Assembly (NCBI RefSeq): GCF_003060865.1
Contig: NZ_CP028919.1
Span: forward strand, 168,501 to 232,500
Source: Gemmobacter aquarius
Lineage (GTDB): Bacteria > Pseudomonadota > Alphaproteobacteria > Rhodobacterales > Rhodobacteraceae
DNA length: 64,000 nt
Reading direction: 5' to 3'
The notes under the pieces were generated by a model. It ran no database searches, was not told the DNA's origin, and was given only the letters and a program-made list of their open reading frames with translations. Position 1 is the first letter of the stretch; every line of letters begins with the position of its first letter. Positions 26,549 through 33,968 of the stretch are shown piece by piece. A program made the position numbers and the translations under genes.

Positions 26549-27049
26549 ATGAAGACCAAAGAACTCGACACATTGTTTCTGGAACAGCTGAAAGACATCT
26601 ATTACGCCGAGCGCAGGATCCTGCGGGCTTTGCCCAAGATGGCACGCGCGGCGCAGTCGCCCGAGCTGAAGCAGGCGTTCCAGACGCACAAGGACGAGAC
26701 CGAAGTTCACAAGGAACGTCTGGATCAAGTCTTTGAAATGATTGGAAAGCGCCCCAGTGGCAAGACCTGCCCCGCAATCGATGGCATCATCGAGGAGGGT
26801 GAGGAAATCATGGACACGTTCAAGGGAACACCCGCGCTTGACGCCGGTCTGGTGGCTGCGGCACAGGCCGTGGAGCACTACGAGATGGCGCGCTATGGCA
26901 CCCTTGCGGCCTGGGCCGAGGTGATGGGGATGCCGGATGCGGCGCAGGTTTTGCGCCAGACGCTGGAAGAGGAAAAGAAGACGGACGAGCTTTTGAACCA
27001 GCTTGCCGAAGGTGGGGTCAACCAGAACGCCGTGATGGCCGCCGAATAA
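26549..27049 (+). CDS. YciE/DUF892 ferritin-like stress protein
   Basis: 166 residues with the DUF892 start ELDTLFLEQLKDIYYAERRIL and four long helices. Conserved acidic and histidine residues are spread along it (ETEVHKERLDQVFE, AAAQAVEHYEMARYG, LEEEKKTDELLNQLA). YciE-family proteins are ferritin-like four-helix bundles with a likely di-metal centre, induced by osmotic and general stress; the exact reaction is not established. An EcfG-type promoter precedes it and a strong terminator follows at 27131. A second family member lies at 31564. Confidence 0.9.
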   Translation: MKTKELDTLFLEQLKDIYYAERRILRALPKMARAAQSPELKQAFQTHKDETEVHKERLDQVFEMIGKRPSGKTCPAIDGIIEEGEEIMDTFKGTPALDAGLVAAAQAVEHYEMARYGTLAAWAEVMGMPDAAQVLRQTLEEEKKTDELLNQLAEGGVNQNAVMAAE

Positions 27050-27130
27050 CATGCGGCATGCACAGCGGATGCACAGTCGGTGCAGACGATTTGCGAAGAA
27101 GCGTTAAATTTGATTCACAAGTTCGAGGAA

Positions 27131-27161
27131 GGGGCCGCAGCGGGATCTGCGGCCCCTTTTT
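27131..27161 (+). terminator. Rho-independent terminator after yciE-like gene
   Basis: A perfect 10-bp stem (GGGGCCGCAG at 27131-27140 with its complement at 27147-27156), a 6-base loop and five T residues. It ends the yciE-like transcript 82 bp after its stop. Confidence 0.9.
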
Positions 27162-27247
27162 CCATTCGCGGGGACCGACAATACGGCGCCGATCTAAAAC
27201 CGGTGCGAGGAACCTCGGCAAGAACCCGCACGGGGGAAACCCCTGAC

Positions 27248-27272
27248 AGAACCATTCCGGGAGTTCCGTGTT
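27248..27272 (+). promoter_or_regulatory. Weak EcfG-like promoter upstream of PRC-barrel gene
   Basis: AGAAC at 27248-27252 and GTT at 27270-27272 with a 17-base spacer. It differs from the other sites by one base in the -35 box and lies further from its gene (67 nt), so it is less certain. Confidence 0.35.
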
Positions 27273-27339
27273 GGACCTGCAGCAGGCCGGACCGGCCTTG
27301 CGGACAAACCGCCAAAGCGGAAACGAAAGGAACGTCCAG

Positions 27340-28263
27340 ATGAAAGACTTGCTTCTGACGACAGCCCTCATCAGCATGATTGCTGCTGTGCCGATCCATG
27401 CCCAGACGAGCACTGGGAACGCAACCACGGGTGGCGACGCCACGACGGGTGCGGACACTTCGACCGATACCGGAACGGGCGTGACTGCTCCGGGAACGGG
27501 TGAGTCGAACGATACGGTGGAAGGCGATGCGAGCGCCACCGATACCACGACGACCGGCACGGCTGCGGATTCGCCGGATATGGGATCGACGGCTGCCATC
27601 ACGCCGCCGGAAGGCTATACCGAGTATGACCGGATGGCACTGACATCGGAAGACCTGCAAGGGGCGACCGTGTATGACGCCAATGGCGAGTCGGTCGGCG
27701 ATATCACCGAACTGGTGATGGCGACTTCGACGTCGGGCGCTGCGGCTTCGACCGACATGAGCCAGAACGCGACCGGTACGGATGCGACCGGTGACACCAC
27801 CGGCATGACCGACGAGCCGACGGGCAGCACCACGACCGACGGCACGGCCGCCGGAGACCAAGGTGCCAGCGTCAGCGTCGACGGGCAGGTAAGCCATGTC
27901 GTGCTTGATATCGGCGGTTTCCTCGGGATCGGCGCGCATACGGTCGCGGTGCCTATGGATGCGTTGCAAGTGTTCCGCGGTGCGAACGAGGACATCCGTG
28001 TCTATCTGCCGTGGACGCAGGCGCAGCTTGAAGCGTTGCCCGAGTACAACGCCGACGACCCGTCGACGCTGGGCAACATGAACCAGCCGACCGGTTCGAT
28101 GGGCACATCGACCGACACGTCGACGGGCACATCGACGGGCACGTCCACTGACATGGGCACCGATATGGGTACGTCGACCGATACGACGGGCGGCGATACG
28201 TCGACGGAAGGGTCGACCTCGACCGACGGTTCCACTTCGACCGACGGGTCGACCTCTAACTGA
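27340..28263 (+). CDS. Secreted PRC-barrel protein with Thr/Ser-rich low-complexity regions
   Basis: 307 residues with a signal peptide (residues 1-21, ending PIHAQ). A long Thr/Gly/Asp-rich stretch follows. A PRC-barrel is then split by a low-complexity insert: LTSEDLQGATVYDANGESVG before it, and VSHVVLDIGGFLGIGAHTVA plus VPMDALQVF after it. The C-terminal 60 residues are repeats of ST, GT and TD. PRC barrels are small beta-barrels seen in photosynthetic reaction centres, RimM and many uncharacterised envelope proteins. The tails look disordered and the protein is probably periplasmic. Function unknown; the stress context is from its neighbours. Confidence 0.82.
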   Translation: MKDLLLTTALISMIAAVPIHAQTSTGNATTGGDATTGADTSTDTGTGVTAPGTGESNDTVEGDASATDTTTTGTAADSPDMGSTAAITPPEGYTEYDRMALTSEDLQGATVYDANGESVGDITELVMATSTSGAAASTDMSQNATGTDATGDTTGMTDEPTGSTTTDGTAAGDQGASVSVDGQVSHVVLDIGGFLGIGAHTVAVPMDALQVFRGANEDIRVYLPWTQAQLEALPEYNADDPSTLGNMNQPTGSMGTSTDTSTGTSTGTSTDMGTDMGTSTDTTGGDTSTEGSTSTDGSTSTDGSTSN

Positions 28264-28281
28264 CGTCTGTCTTGCAACGGG

Positions 28282-28305
28282 GGGGGCGGCCTTTGGGCCG
28301 CCCCC
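28282..28305 (+). terminator. Hairpin terminator after the PRC-barrel gene
   Basis: A 10-bp GC stem (GGGGGCGGCC at 28282-28291 and its complement at 28296-28305) with a 4-base loop, 19 bp after the stop. The T-run is short, so termination may be partial. Confidence 0.7.
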
Positions 28306-28753
28306 TATTCATACCGGAGTCGATCACATGATCCTTGCGGTTTTGTCCGATGAAATTGCTGGTCGCTGGCCGGTCCGTTTCGGGGGGCATGATGCGGTGC
28401 GTGTTCACGGTGCGATTGGCGTGGCCTGGCGCGAGGATCGGCATTTGCGGTGACTTTAGCCGGGATAGCGGTGGCTGGTGCTGACCGGCGGGGTTGTGCC
28501 GGCCTTTCCCTTCGGGATCGATCCGGTGACCAGACGAGCGTGGCGGCGATGAAGAGCGCCACCCGGAAGCGACAGGCCGGGATGCCGGGGCTGGCAAGCA
28601 CGAGTGGCCGACCGCCGAGGCATCGGCGGAAAGGCACTTAAAGCAAGGCAATTTCAGAGAGTTCGGCAAGGCTGCGGGGGCCTGTCCGGCGGAACAAATG
28701 GGACGGCCGAAGATTGGGTTCGTACCTGAGATACTCCGAAGGAGGAACGGAAA
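28306..28753. other. 448-bp stretch with no convincing gene
   Basis: Nothing on either strand resembles a known protein. The best small frame is 28328-28453 (41 codons) with GGAG upstream, but its composition looks like non-coding GC-rich DNA. A GGAAC at 28699 has no GTT at the right distance. The stretch presumably holds the promoter of the KGG-repeat gene. Confidence 0.5.
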
Positions 28754-29149
28754 ATGGCTGACGACAACAAGCGGGGCGGTGGCAGCTCGGAACGTGGGTT
28801 CGCGTCGATGGACCCCGAGAAGCAGCGCGAAATCGCCTCGAAAGGCGGTTCGGAATCGCCGGGCAACTTCAAGAACGACCCCGAGCGTGCGGCTGAAGCC
28901 GGACGCAAGGGTGGCGAGATGTCGGGCGGCAACTTCAAGAATGATCCCGAGCGTGCGGCTGAAGCCGGACGCAAGGGGGGCGAGGTGTCGGGCGGCAATT
29001 TCAAGAACGACCCGCAGCGGGCGGCAGAGGCCGGGCGCAAGGGTGGCGAGGAGTCGGGCGGCAACTTCAAGAACGACCGCGAGCGCGCCTCGGAAGCCGG
29101 ACGCAAGGGTGGCCAGCACTCGGGCGGCGGCAATCGTGGCGGCAAATAA
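28754..29149 (+). CDS. KGG-repeat (YciG/Con-10-like) stress protein
   Basis: 131 residues, very hydrophilic. After an N-terminal unit (RGFASMDPEKQREIASKGG) come four 22-residue repeats at residues 35-56, 57-78, 79-100 and 101-122, each with GNFKND, an E/R-rich helix and GRKGG. The KGG motif family includes E. coli YciG and fungal Con-10, small glycine-rich stress proteins of unknown mechanism. In E. coli yciG is next to yciF and yciE, and here two YciE-like genes are nearby. A GGAGG site precedes the ATG. I see no EcfG-type site before it. Confidence 0.88.
   Translation: MADDNKRGGGSSERGFASMDPEKQREIASKGGSESPGNFKNDPERAAEAGRKGGEMSGGNFKNDPERAAEAGRKGGEVSGGNFKNDPQRAAEAGRKGGEESGGNFKNDRERASEAGRKGGQHSGGGNRGGK
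28856..29119 (+). repeat. Four 66-bp in-frame coding repeats in the KGG gene
   Basis: The four 22-residue units of the KGG protein are also clear at DNA level. The first two differ at only a few bases while the last is the most diverged, consistent with recent duplication by unequal exchange or slippage. Confidence 0.85.
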
Positions 29150-29171
29150 GAGCCGCGCCTGACCGGATTGG

Positions 29172-29202
29172 ACCCCGCGCTGGAAACAGGGCGGGGGTTT
29201 TT
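29172..29202 (+). terminator. Terminator after the KGG gene
   Basis: ACCCCGC at 29172-29178 pairs with GCGGGGG at 29191-29197 (with a T following), closing a loop of 12 bases, then a run of five T residues. It lies 22 bp after the stop. Confidence 0.8.
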
Positions 29203-29203
29203 C

Positions 29204-29242
29204 GTTGTGCGCCGGTTTGTTGCGCGCCGGTTTGTTGCGCGT
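29204..29242. repeat. 15-bp tandem repeat, 2.6 copies
   Basis: The unit GTTGCGCGCCGGTTT occurs at 29204-29218 (one mismatch), 29219-29233 and partly at 29234-29242. It fills the space between the KGG terminator and the stop of the convergent gene. Probably a replication-slippage product. Confidence 0.75.
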
Positions 29243-30191
29243 CAGCCGGGCTGCTGGTCTTCGGCGCTATCGGTGGGGTAGTAGAAATCGTCCGGGCAGA
29301 TGGCGGGCGGGGCTGCGCCGAGAAGCGGATCGGCGATGATCGCGGCGAGCGGGGCTGCGGCCTCGTCTTGGGTGCCAAGGATGGCCGAGACGGCATTTAG
29401 CGTCTGCGACAGGTAGTCGGCGGAAACTTCACCCGCGACGGCGAGTTGGGCGAATTCCTTTTCGACCTCGGCAAAGAACAGGCGGGCTGTGGCGCGGTCG
29501 AGGTGGGCCATGCCCTGCGTGTCGAGGCGGGCGGCGTGGGCCACGGCGACGAGCAGGATTTCAAGCGCGACCTCGCTGTCGCGGCGGCCTTCGGTCCAGC
29601 GTCTTGCGGCCAGCAGTTGACCGGCGGGGGTGATTTCGAAGCCGATGAGGCCGAGCATCTCGGCCAGACCTTCGAGCCGGACCGGATCATAGGGTGCGAC
29701 GGGCGCGTCAAGGGGGCACCGCCGAGGGTTTCGGTGAAATCGGACGAGGCGGGCGTGGGGAGGCGCTTCTTGCGGGTTTGGGCGAAGTCGGCTTTGGGTT
29801 GGGCTGCGGCTGCGGGTTCGGCGGCGGCTTTGGGCCGTATTGATGCGCGGGGCGCTGCGGTCTGTGGCGCATCGGAAGGGGCGGCTTGGGGCATGGCTTG
29901 CGGTCGGCGCGCGGGGGCTGACGGGTCTTTTGCCAGTGCGCGTCCTGCATCGGTCAGGCTGACGTAGCGTTTGGGCTTGGCCCCGAACAGGCGGCGGAAA
30001 AAGCCCGGGCGCGACTGGTGTTCTGCCACGAAATCATGGCTCCGGAGGGTAATGTAGGTCCGGCCCAGTTCGAAGCCCTGCGATCCGACCCTGACGCGCA
30101 GGCTGTCCATTTCGATCAGCGGTTCGTCTGCGAGAAGGCCTGCGAGGGCGTTGAGGAGGGCGGCCTCTTGGAGGGAGAGCGAAGCGGACAT
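29242..30191 (-). pseudogene. Uncharacterised protein, one frameshift (missing C at 29712-29716)
   Basis: The N-terminal 160 codons (from 30191) and the C-terminal 138 codons (to 29242) lie in different frames. One extra C in the five-base run at 29712-29716 joins them (ETLGGAPLDAPVAPYDPVRLEGL), giving about 316 residues. The N-terminal half has a compact ordered part with RYVSLTDAGRAL, then an Ala/Pro/Lys-rich linker. The C-terminal half is helical (MLGLIGFEITPAGQLLAARRW) and ends with DDFYYPTDSAEDQQPG. No family recognised. The lesion looks like a sequencing error. No EcfG-type site was seen before the start. Confidence 0.65.
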
Positions 30192-30288
30192 GGACGGGAC
30201 CTCGGGCTAGGGGAGGAACCTCGTAGGGCCTTGGTCGGGGAAGTTCAATGGCACCACTTCGACTTGGTCGCAGAATGGCGGATGCAGG

Positions 30289-30693
30289 TCATTTCCTGAC
30301 CGTGCCCGCCGCCATGCCGAGGGCCATTGCCGCAAAGATTGCGGCCACGGCGCTGCGGGGAAGGGCCATTTCCCATCCGGGTGTCAGGCGGCGGGGCATC
30401 AGGCCGTAATCGACGGCTGCGGCGGTGGCCGCGACGGCTGCGGCGGTAAGGGCGGGCTTGCCGGTGCGCGACAGGGCAGCACCCATGAGAGCGCCCCACA
30501 TGGCTGCGGCGGCAAGGTTGGTGGCAAGGCCAACGGGGGAAAAGACGGGATGGGGACCGGGTGTCGCGCCTGCGGTCTGGTCGAGCCAGTGGGCCGAGGC
30601 GTTGATCGCCGCGAGCGGCTTTGCGCCATGTGCCATGGCGATGAGCGGGAGGGCGGCGGCGGTGGCGAGGGGGGTGGTGAGGGCAGGGTGCAT
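30289..30693 (-). CDS. Small four-span membrane protein
   Basis: 134 residues with four hydrophobic stretches (LATAAALPLIAMAHG, NLAAAAMWGALMGAAL, LTAAAVAATAAAVDYG, AVAAIFAAMALGMAAG) separated by short loops; the third loop contains DYGLMPRRLTPGWE. It resembles small DUF-type membrane proteins common in alphaproteobacterial stress operons, but I cannot name the family. The start at 30693 faces a palindromic EcfG-type promoter at 30721-30747 that also serves the divergent gene at 30778, so the two should be co-induced. Confidence 0.72.
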   Translation of the reverse strand: MHPALTTPLATAAALPLIAMAHGAKPLAAINASAHWLDQTAGATPGPHPVFSPVGLATNLAAAAMWGALMGAALSRTGKPALTAAAVAATAAAVDYGLMPRRLTPGWEMALPRSAVAAIFAAMALGMAAGTVRK

Positions 30694-30720
30694 GGTGGTC
30701 TTTGCGGTTGTTGCGAAGGG

Positions 30721-30747
30721 GGAACAGGCGGGGGGGCCGGGCGTTCC
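30721..30747. promoter_or_regulatory. Palindromic bidirectional EcfG-type promoter
   Basis: GGAAC at 30721-30725 and GTTCC at 30743-30747 with 17 bases between. Read rightwards it is GGAAC-N17-GTT for the gene at 30778 (33 nt from GTT to ATG). Read leftwards the same bases give GGAAC-N17-GTT for the gene starting at 30693 (29 nt). The -35 of each direction overlaps the -10 of the other. Confidence 0.7.
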
Positions 30748-30777
30748 GGAGAGGCACACAATCAAGGGAGAATTTCG

Positions 30778-31062
30778 ATGGCATATCGGGGTGACGCAGG
30801 CCGCAAGGGCGGCATGACGATGGGCAAGGCCTTGCCGCTTTTGCTGGTTGCCGGCGCAGGAATGCTGGCCATTTCGGCGGTCAAGGGGGCCAAGCGGGCC
30901 CAAGCCATGCAAACGGCAGAGCGGACGCGGGTGAACCGCAGCGCGGGGCCGGTGCGTGCGGCGGGGCCTGAGTCGATGGAGTTTCCACCCGATCGTTGGG
31001 ATATCGTAGATGAACAGTCGGACCAGAGCTTTCCCGCCAGCGACCCACCGGGGACTTATTGA
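30778..31062 (+). CDS. Small single-span stress-associated membrane protein
   Basis: 94 residues. A short basic N-terminus, one membrane helix (ALPLLLVAGAGMLAISAV), a basic stretch rich in Lys and Arg, then an acidic C-terminus with DEQSDQSFPASDPPGTY. That end motif (DE-SD-SFPASDPP) is widespread in small alphaproteobacterial proteins of unknown function, often found with stress genes. AGGGAG lies 8 nt before the ATG. Expression from the palindromic EcfG-type promoter is likely. Confidence 0.75.
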   Translation: MAYRGDAGRKGGMTMGKALPLLLVAGAGMLAISAVKGAKRAQAMQTAERTRVNRSAGPVRAAGPESMEFPPDRWDIVDEQSDQSFPASDPPGTY

Positions 31063-31111
31063 GGCCGGACTTGCCCGCGGGCGGGGCAAAATCCTGTGCG
31101 AGGAAAATTGG

Positions 31112-31437
31112 CTAGAGCACTTCGAGCAGCACCGCGATGACCATGAGTACCAGACCCGCGACGAGGATGGCGGGTATGGCGTATCTGGCTTGATCGGTGC
31201 GTTCGGGGATTGTGCGCCCGCCTGCCTTTGGCGCATGTGGCGGACGGTTCGGGCCGAGTTCGACGGCGGCCGCCATGGCGACCTGTTCGCGGGTGGGGGA
31301 AAGCCTGCCGCTTCGTCGTCGGTGCCCAAGGGGGCTGCGGCGGGGTCGATGAAATCGGTCTTGTCGCCGCCTTGGCCGCGGTCGAGCGCGTGGCGCAGGG
31401 CATCGGCGGTGCGGGTGGCGGAATCGGGTTCGGGCAT
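31112..31437 (-). pseudogene. Small tail-anchored protein, one frameshift (missing C at 31295-31299)
   Basis: The first 46 codons from 31437 (ATRTADALRHALDRGQG... ending AAGFPP) and the remainder (TREQVAMAAAVELGPN... to 31112) are in different frames. One extra C in the run at 31295-31299 restores a protein of about 108 residues. It is polar for 85 residues and ends in a single membrane helix (IPAILVAGLVLMVIAVLLEVL, spanning about 21 residues), a tail-anchored layout. Family unknown. Upstream lies a GGAAC-N18-GTT site in the leftward direction. Confidence 0.62.
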
Positions 31438-31466
31438 GGTCTGTCCTGATGTCGTTGCGACAGGCC

Positions 31467-31492
31467 AACCGAATAAGCGGGAAGGCGGTTCC
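31467..31492 (-). promoter_or_regulatory. EcfG-like promoter, leftward, 18-base spacer
   Basis: On the minus strand GGAAC (31492-31488) is followed after 18 bases by GTT (31469-31467), 30 nt before the ATG at 31437. The spacer is one base longer than in the other sites, so it is less certain. Confidence 0.4.
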
Positions 31493-31507
31493 TGCTGGAG
31501 AGGATCG

Positions 31508-31532
31508 GGAACCATGGGGGAATGCTTCGGTT
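31508..31532 (+). promoter_or_regulatory. EcfG-type promoter upstream of the second YciE-like gene
   Basis: GGAAC at 31508-31512, 17 bases, GTT at 31530-31532, ending 31 nt before the ATG at 31564. It probably also drives the alcohol dehydrogenase gene that overlaps the YciE-like stop. Confidence 0.65.
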
Positions 31533-31563
31533 GAAGCCGCACAACCCAGGATGGAGAAGCCCG

Positions 31564-32072
31564 ATGCAGAATGAAGCACGCGACATTTGGATGGACTGGC
31601 TGCGCGATGCCCACGGCATGGAAGCGCAGGCCGAGACGATGTTGAACGCGCAGGCCGGACGGCTGGAGAATTACCCTGCGCTGCGGATGCGGATCGAGCA
31701 GCATCTGCGCGAGACGACCGCGCAGCGCGAGCAGCTGGAGCGGTTGTTCGAGACGCTGGGCGAGGATGTTTCGGCGGTGAAGGCCGGATTGGGCAAGCTG
31801 ATGGCGCTGGGGCAGGGCGTGGCCGGTGCCTTTGCCAGCGACGAGGTGATGAAGGGATCGCTTGCGAGCTATGCCTTCGAGCATATGGAGATCGCCTCTT
31901 ATACCGCGTTGATCGCGGGGCCGAGGAGTTGGGGCTTGTGGAGGCCGTGACGGTGCTGACGCCGATCCTTTCGCAGGAGCGGGCGATGGCGGATTGGCTG
32001 GAGGAAAACCTTCCCTCGCTGACGCGGAGTTTCCTTGCGCGGGCCGAGGCCGATCTGGAGGCGAAACGCTGA
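31564..32072 (+). pseudogene. YciE/DUF892-like protein, one frameshift (missing G at 31917-31920)
   Basis: The start (ARDIWMDWLRDAHGMEAQAETMLNAQ) and the core ([35 protein letters not shown]) are typical of DUF892 four-helix proteins. The frame then fails at a GGGG run at 31917-31920. Adding one G continues as [21 protein letters not shown], the expected final helices, to the stop at 32070-32072. The corrected protein has 169 residues. It is a second, diverged copy beside the one at 26549. The stop overlaps the ATG of the alcohol dehydrogenase gene. Confidence 0.75.
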
Positions 32073-33241
32073 TGCAGGCATTGACCTTTCAAGGCAAGGG
32101 CAAGGTGACATGCGAAGAAGTGCCCGACCCGAAGATCGAGAACGCGGGGGATGTGGTGATCAAGGTCACGTCCTGCGCGATCTGCGGGTCGGACCTGCAT
32201 ATCTATGACGGGGTAATGCCGCATATGCACCATGGCGATGTGCTGGGGCACGAGACCATGGGCGAGGTGGTCGAGGTCGGCGCGGATGTGACCAAGCTGC
32301 GCGTGGGCGACCGTGTGGTGGTGCCGTTTACCATCGCTTGCGGCGAATGCTTCTTTTGCAAGCGGGGGCTGTTTTCGGGGTGCGAGCGCAGCAACCCCGA
32401 CCGCGAGGTCGCAAAGAAATACTGGAAAAATTCGCCCGCCGGGCTGTTCGGTTATTCCCATATGCTGGGCGGATATGCAGGGGGGCAGGCGGAATATCTG
32501 CGGGTGCCTTATGCCGATGTGGGGCCGATCAAGGTGCCGGGCGGCATGACGGACGATCAGGCGCTGTTCCTGTCGGACATCTTCCCGACGGGATACATGG
32601 CAGCCGAGCATTGCGACATTCGCCAAGGCGACACGATCGCGGTCTGGGGCTGCGGGCCGGTGGGGCAGATGGCGATCCGGTCGGCTTTCCTGCTGGGGGC
32701 CGAGCGGGTGTTTGCCATCGACTGCGTGCCCGAGCGGCTGACCATGGCCGCCGAGGCGGGGGCGGAGTGCATCAACTTTCGTGACTGCGACGTGGTCGAC
32801 GTGATCCTGCAGCGGACCGGCGGGCGCGGGGCCGACGGGTGCATCGACGCGGTCGGGACGGAGCCGAGTGCGATGACGAGCGTGGATGCGATGATCGATC
32901 AGGTGAAGGTGCTGACCTATATAGGCACCGACCGCCCCGTGGTGTTGCGCCAGGCGATCCATGCGTGCCGGAACTGGGGGGTGGTTTCGGTGGTCGGGGT
33001 TTACGGCGGCTATATCGACAAGTTCCCCTTTGGATCGGCGATGAACCGCGGGATCACCATCAAGACAGGTCAGACGCCGGTGCAGCGGTATCTGCCGCTG
33101 CTGCTGGACCATATCGTGGAAGGGCGGTTCGATCCGACCTTTGTGATTACCCACAAGGGGAAGCTCGAGGATGGGCCGGACCTGTATCGGGCGTTTCGCG
33201 ACAAGCTGGGCGGTTGTGTGAAGGTGGTTTTGCAGCCATGA
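32072..33241 (+). CDS. Zinc-dependent alcohol/formaldehyde dehydrogenase (MDR family)
   Basis: 389 residues. The catalytic-zinc region reads [12 protein letters not shown] with [12 protein letters not shown]; the structural-zinc cysteines are in [16 protein letters not shown]. The Rossmann motif is [11 protein letters not shown]. The long central insertion and the [21 protein letters not shown] segment place it with glutathione-independent formaldehyde dehydrogenase-like MDR enzymes. Substrate unknown; such genes often accompany YciE and other stress genes in alphaproteobacteria, perhaps for aldehyde detoxification. It starts inside the YciE-like stop codon, so the two are translationally coupled. 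Confidence 0.88.
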   Translation: MQALTFQGKGKVTCEEVPDPKIENAGDVVIKVTSCAICGSDLHIYDGVMPHMHHGDVLGHETMGEVVEVGADVTKLRVGDRVVVPFTIACGECFFCKRGLFSGCERSNPDREVAKKYWKNSPAGLFGYSHMLGGYAGGQAEYLRVPYADVGPIKVPGGMTDDQALFLSDIFPTGYMAAEHCDIRQGDTIAVWGCGPVGQMAIRSAFLLGAERVFAIDCVPERLTMAAEAGAECINFRDCDVVDVILQRTGGRGADGCIDAVGTEPSAMTSVDAMIDQVKVLTYIGTDRPVVLRQAIHACRNWGVVSVVGVYGGYIDKFPFGSAMNRGITIKTGQTPVQRYLPLLLDHIVEGRFDPTFVITHKGKLEDGPDLYRAFRDKLGGCVKVVLQP

Positions 33242-33340
33242 GCGGCGCCAACGAATTTTCTGCGAAAATTCAGGCGCGGCGCGGGGGGGCGGGCTGATTT
33301 TTCGCAGGAAAATCGTTGCCCCCTGCGGAACTGGCCAGCC

Positions 33341-33365
33341 GGAACCCTGCGGGGAGGGGCGGGTT
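33341..33365 (+). promoter_or_regulatory. EcfG-type promoter upstream of the gene at 33397
   Basis: GGAAC at 33341-33345, 17 bases, GTT at 33363-33365, ending 31 nt before the ATG at 33397. Confidence 0.65.
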
Positions 33366-33396
33366 GGGATGCAGGACGAAACGAAGGAGAGAGACT

Positions 33397-33746
33397 ATGG
33401 CAAACCCTGATCCGAACCTCCGGCCCGACCTGCGCCGCGAGCGGGAACGGCACGCGGGGCCGCTGATCGGCATTGCGCTGGTGGTGATCTTTGCCGTCGC
33501 GCTGTTGTTCTGGTGGCTGATGGACGAGGCCGCCGAGGCGCCGGGGCCGAACACGACGATCGAGCAGAACGACATCGATGTCGTGCCGCCGGCGGCCGAG
33601 GGCGAGGGGGCGACCGATCTGCCCGCCGAAGCCCCTGCTGATGTGGTGACGCCGGAGCCCGCGCCGGACCTGACCCCGCGCCGGACGCGGCGGGTGAGGC
33701 GACCGGTGGCGGGACGGGTGCTGGCGGGAACGCGGTTCAGCCCTGA
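33397..33746 (+). pseudogene. Small membrane protein, probable frameshift near its end (33674-33677)
   Basis: The start (ANPDPNLRPDLRRERERHAG) leads into one membrane helix (IGIALVVIFAVALLFWWL) and an acidic Pro/Ala-rich tail, the layout of small single-span proteins common in Rhodobacteraceae. As written the frame runs on to 33840 with an Arg-rich end that looks out of frame. One extra C in the CCCC run at 33674-33677 gives APDAAGEATGGGTGAGGNAVQP and a stop at 33744-33746, a more natural end. An AAGGAG site and an EcfG-type promoter precede it. Confidence 0.6.
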
Positions 33747-33803
33747 GCGGAGCCGACGCCGAATCGGCCAAAGCCTGATCGACGCAAGCGGAATGGAACG
33801 AGG

Positions 33804-33829
33804 CGCGCGGGGAAACCTCGCGCGTTTTT
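33804..33829 (+). terminator. Rho-independent terminator
   Basis: A 9-bp stem (33804-33812 with 33816-33824, one G-T pair), a 3-base AAA loop and five T residues. It closes the preceding small-gene transcript. Confidence 0.85.
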
Positions 33830-33968
33830 CCACATCCTGACGGACGGGAACGAGGCGCGGGATGGGCAGCCGAAAGGATGGGCAATGACGTTTAGTTGAA
33901 TATAAATTCACAATGGCGCCCAAAAGAATACCGCAAATTAACTCATTCGCAGCGCAAGCCTTTTAAGA

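Noticed and set aside
28328..28453. A 41-codon frame with GGAG upstream as a gene
   Set aside because: No conserved features and composition like surrounding non-coding DNA; kept only as a note in the gap entry.
28699..28730. GGAAC upstream of the KGG-repeat gene as an EcfG-type promoter
   Set aside because: The next GTT is 22 bases away, outside the accepted 16-17 spacing.
28856..29119. Regular repeats resembling a CRISPR array
   Set aside because: The repeats are in-frame, contiguous without unique spacers, and encode the KGG protein; no cas genes are present.
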